6,241 nt of DNA from Thauera sp. GTDB taxonomy: Bacteria; Pseudomonadota; Gammaproteobacteria; Burkholderiales; Rhodocyclaceae. Below the pieces are notes generated by a model. The model had not been told where the DNA came from and did no database searches. It was given only the letters and a program-made list of their open reading frames with translations. The translations under genes and the position numbers were made by a program. The DNA lies in the NCBI GenBank assembly GCA_003446655.1, contig DMCZ01000072.1:3510-9750 (forward strand), read 5' to 3'. Shown in pieces: positions 5,237-6,241 of this stretch. How positions within the stretch are numbered: position 1 is the stretch's first letter; every line of letters begins with the position of its first letter.

Positions 5237-6033
5237 GCTACATAGACCAGACCAGCATCGAGCACACCGCAGCGCTGGCCGCCCGCGCGGATGATCTCCC
5301 GCCATGGAGCCCGGCAGAGTTCGAAGCGCTGCTGCGCGAGAAGGGCACGAGCTACCACATCTACCATCCCTTCCACGTGATGATGGCCGAGGGCAAGCTC
5401 ACCCGCGAGCAGCTCCAGGGCTGGGTGGCGAACCGCTTCTACTACCAGATCTCGATCCCGGTGAAGGACGCCGCGATCCTGTCCAACTGCCCCGACCGCG
5501 CGATCCGCCGCGAGTGGATCCAACGCATCCTCGACCATGACGGCTTCGAGATCGGCGACGTGAAGGACCCGGGCGGCATCGAGGCCTGGATCCGCCTCGG
5601 CGAGGCGACGGGCCTGACCCGCGACGACGTCACCTCGCTGCGCTTCGTCGCCCCGGCGACGCGCTTCGCGGTGGATGCCTACATCAACTTCGCCCGCCAG
5701 CGCCCGTGGCAGGAGGCGGTCGCCTCCAGCCTCACCGAGCTCTTCGCGCCGCACATCCACCAGCAGCGCCTCGACACCTGGCCGACGCACTACCCCTGGG
5801 TCGATACCGCCGGCCTGCAGTACTTCCGCAACCGCCTCACCCAGGCGCGGCGCGACGTCGAGCACGGCCTGCGCTTCACGCTCGACTACTTCAGCCAGAG
5901 TCGGGCGATGCAGCAGCGCGCGCTCGACATCCTGCAGTTCAAGCTCGACGTGCTGTGGGCGATGGCCGACGCGATCATGCTGAGCCAGTGCGAGGTGGCG
6001 ATCGTCGGCCCGCGCAAGGGGGCTGCACGATGA
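5233..6033 (+). CDS. pqqC: Pyrroloquinoline-quinone synthase PqqC
   Basis: PqqC is the cofactorless oxidase of the final step, carrying out ring closure and eight-electron oxidation of AHQQ to PQQ. It has the all-helical haem-oxygenase/TenA-like fold. Signatures are YHIYHPFH at 41-48, GWVANRFYYQISIPVKDAAI at 63-82, RILDHDG at 98-104, GGIEAWIRLGEA at 114-125, FAPHIHQQRLDTWPTHYPW at 171-189 and LQFKLDVLW at 234-242. Aligned from memory with the Klebsiella enzyme, the active-site set maps to Tyr41, His42, Arg98, His102, His176, Tyr197, Arg201 and Lys237, all present. At 266 residues it is slightly long, with about 18 extra residues before the first signature. The GTG start overlaps the pqqB stop as GTGA, implying translational coupling. 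No alternative ATG or GTG start lies in frame before the first signature. Confidence 0.97.
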   Translation: MSYIDQTSIEHTAALAARADDLPPWSPAEFEALLREKGTSYHIYHPFHVMMAEGKLTREQLQGWVANRFYYQISIPVKDAAILSNCPDRAIRREWIQRILDHDGFEIGDVKDPGGIEAWIRLGEATGLTRDDVTSLRFVAPATRFAVDAYINFARQRPWQEAVASSLTELFAPHIHQQRLDTWPTHYPWVDTAGLQYFRNRLTQARRDVEHGLRFTLDYFSQSRAMQQRALDILQFKLDVLWAMADAIMLSQCEVAIVGPRKGAAR

Positions 6034-6241
6034 GCGAGACGGCGACGATCGGCGTCGACGCCACCCCGCGCGTGTCGAAGCGCTTCCGCCTGCAGTGGGA
6101 GGAGGCGCAGCAGGCCTGGGTGCTGCTCTACCCGGAGGGCATGGTCAGGCTCAACCAGAGCGCGGGCGAGATCCTGCGCCGCTGCGACGGCGCGCGCAGC
6201 GTCGCGGAGGTGGTCGCCGACCTCGAGCAGGCCTTCGCCAC
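6030..6241 (+). CDS. pqqD: PQQ biosynthesis chaperone PqqD, C-terminus beyond the window
   Basis: PqqD is the RiPP recognition element that binds the PqqA leader and presents it to PqqE. The 70 visible residues cover most of the family's roughly 90: TPRVSKRFRLQWEEAQQAWVLLYPEGMVRLNQSAGEIL, with the strand-turn-strand and NQSAGEIL helix typical of the winged-helix RRE fold, then a Cys-Asp-Gly turn and the start of the next helix. The ATG overlaps the pqqC stop as ATGA and has AAGGGGG 7 bases upstream. The frame is open at the window edge. pqqE, sometimes preceded by fusion or split variants of pqqD, is expected next. Confidence 0.95.
   Translation, partial: MSETATIGVDATPRVSKRFRLQWEEAQQAWVLLYPEGMVRLNQSAGEILRRCDGARSVAEVVADLEQAFA

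Noticed and set aside
4310..5305. A 331-codon minus-strand frame opposite pqqB
   Set aside because: It is low-complexity Arg/Ala/His/Val-rich sequence, antisense to a full-length family-matching pqqB, and has no supporting motifs.

Overview
The window comes from a GC-rich (clearly above 60% by eye) Gram-negative chromosome. A PQQ biosynthesis operon with a PqqA precursor of the type seen in methylotrophic and Rhodocyclales-like proteobacteria, plus the other protein sequences, suggests a proteobacterium, most likely a betaproteobacterium near Azoarcus, Thauera or Methyloversatilis. That placement is an impression from sequence style, not a search result.

Left part (1-3841): all genes lie on the minus strand. 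Read in their own direction they are a YaiI/YqxD (UPF0178) family protein, a classical short-chain dehydrogenase/reductase closed by a perfect rho-independent terminator, and then a separate unit, ktrB-ktrA, followed by an unrecognised small gene cut by the window edge. ktrB and ktrA encode the channel and the regulatory ring subunit of a potassium uptake system. Both appear to start with TTG, and the ktrA start lies inside the end of ktrB.

Middle (3842-4131): a 290-base divergent intergenic region between the YaiI-family gene (minus) and pqqA (plus). It holds an imperfect 19-base dyad, which is a possible operator, and a short hairpin in the presumed pqqA leader.

Right part (4132-6241): a plus-strand PQQ operon, pqqA-pqqB-pqqC-pqqD, with pqqD cut by the window end and pqqE expected next. 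PqqA is the 24-residue precursor whose Glu and Tyr become the cofactor. PqqD presents PqqA to the radical SAM enzyme PqqE, PqqB acts on the released Glu-Tyr product, and PqqC performs the final oxidation. A strong hairpin with a T-tract between pqqA and pqqB would leave a surplus of short pqqA transcript, and pqqB/C/D are joined by 4-base start/stop overlaps.

I see no mobile element, CRISPR array, tRNA or rRNA, and no convincing sign of an undescribed system. The gene content is ordinary. The points of interest are regulatory (attenuator, dyad, TTG/TTG coupling), one catalytic-residue substitution and one unidentified small gene.
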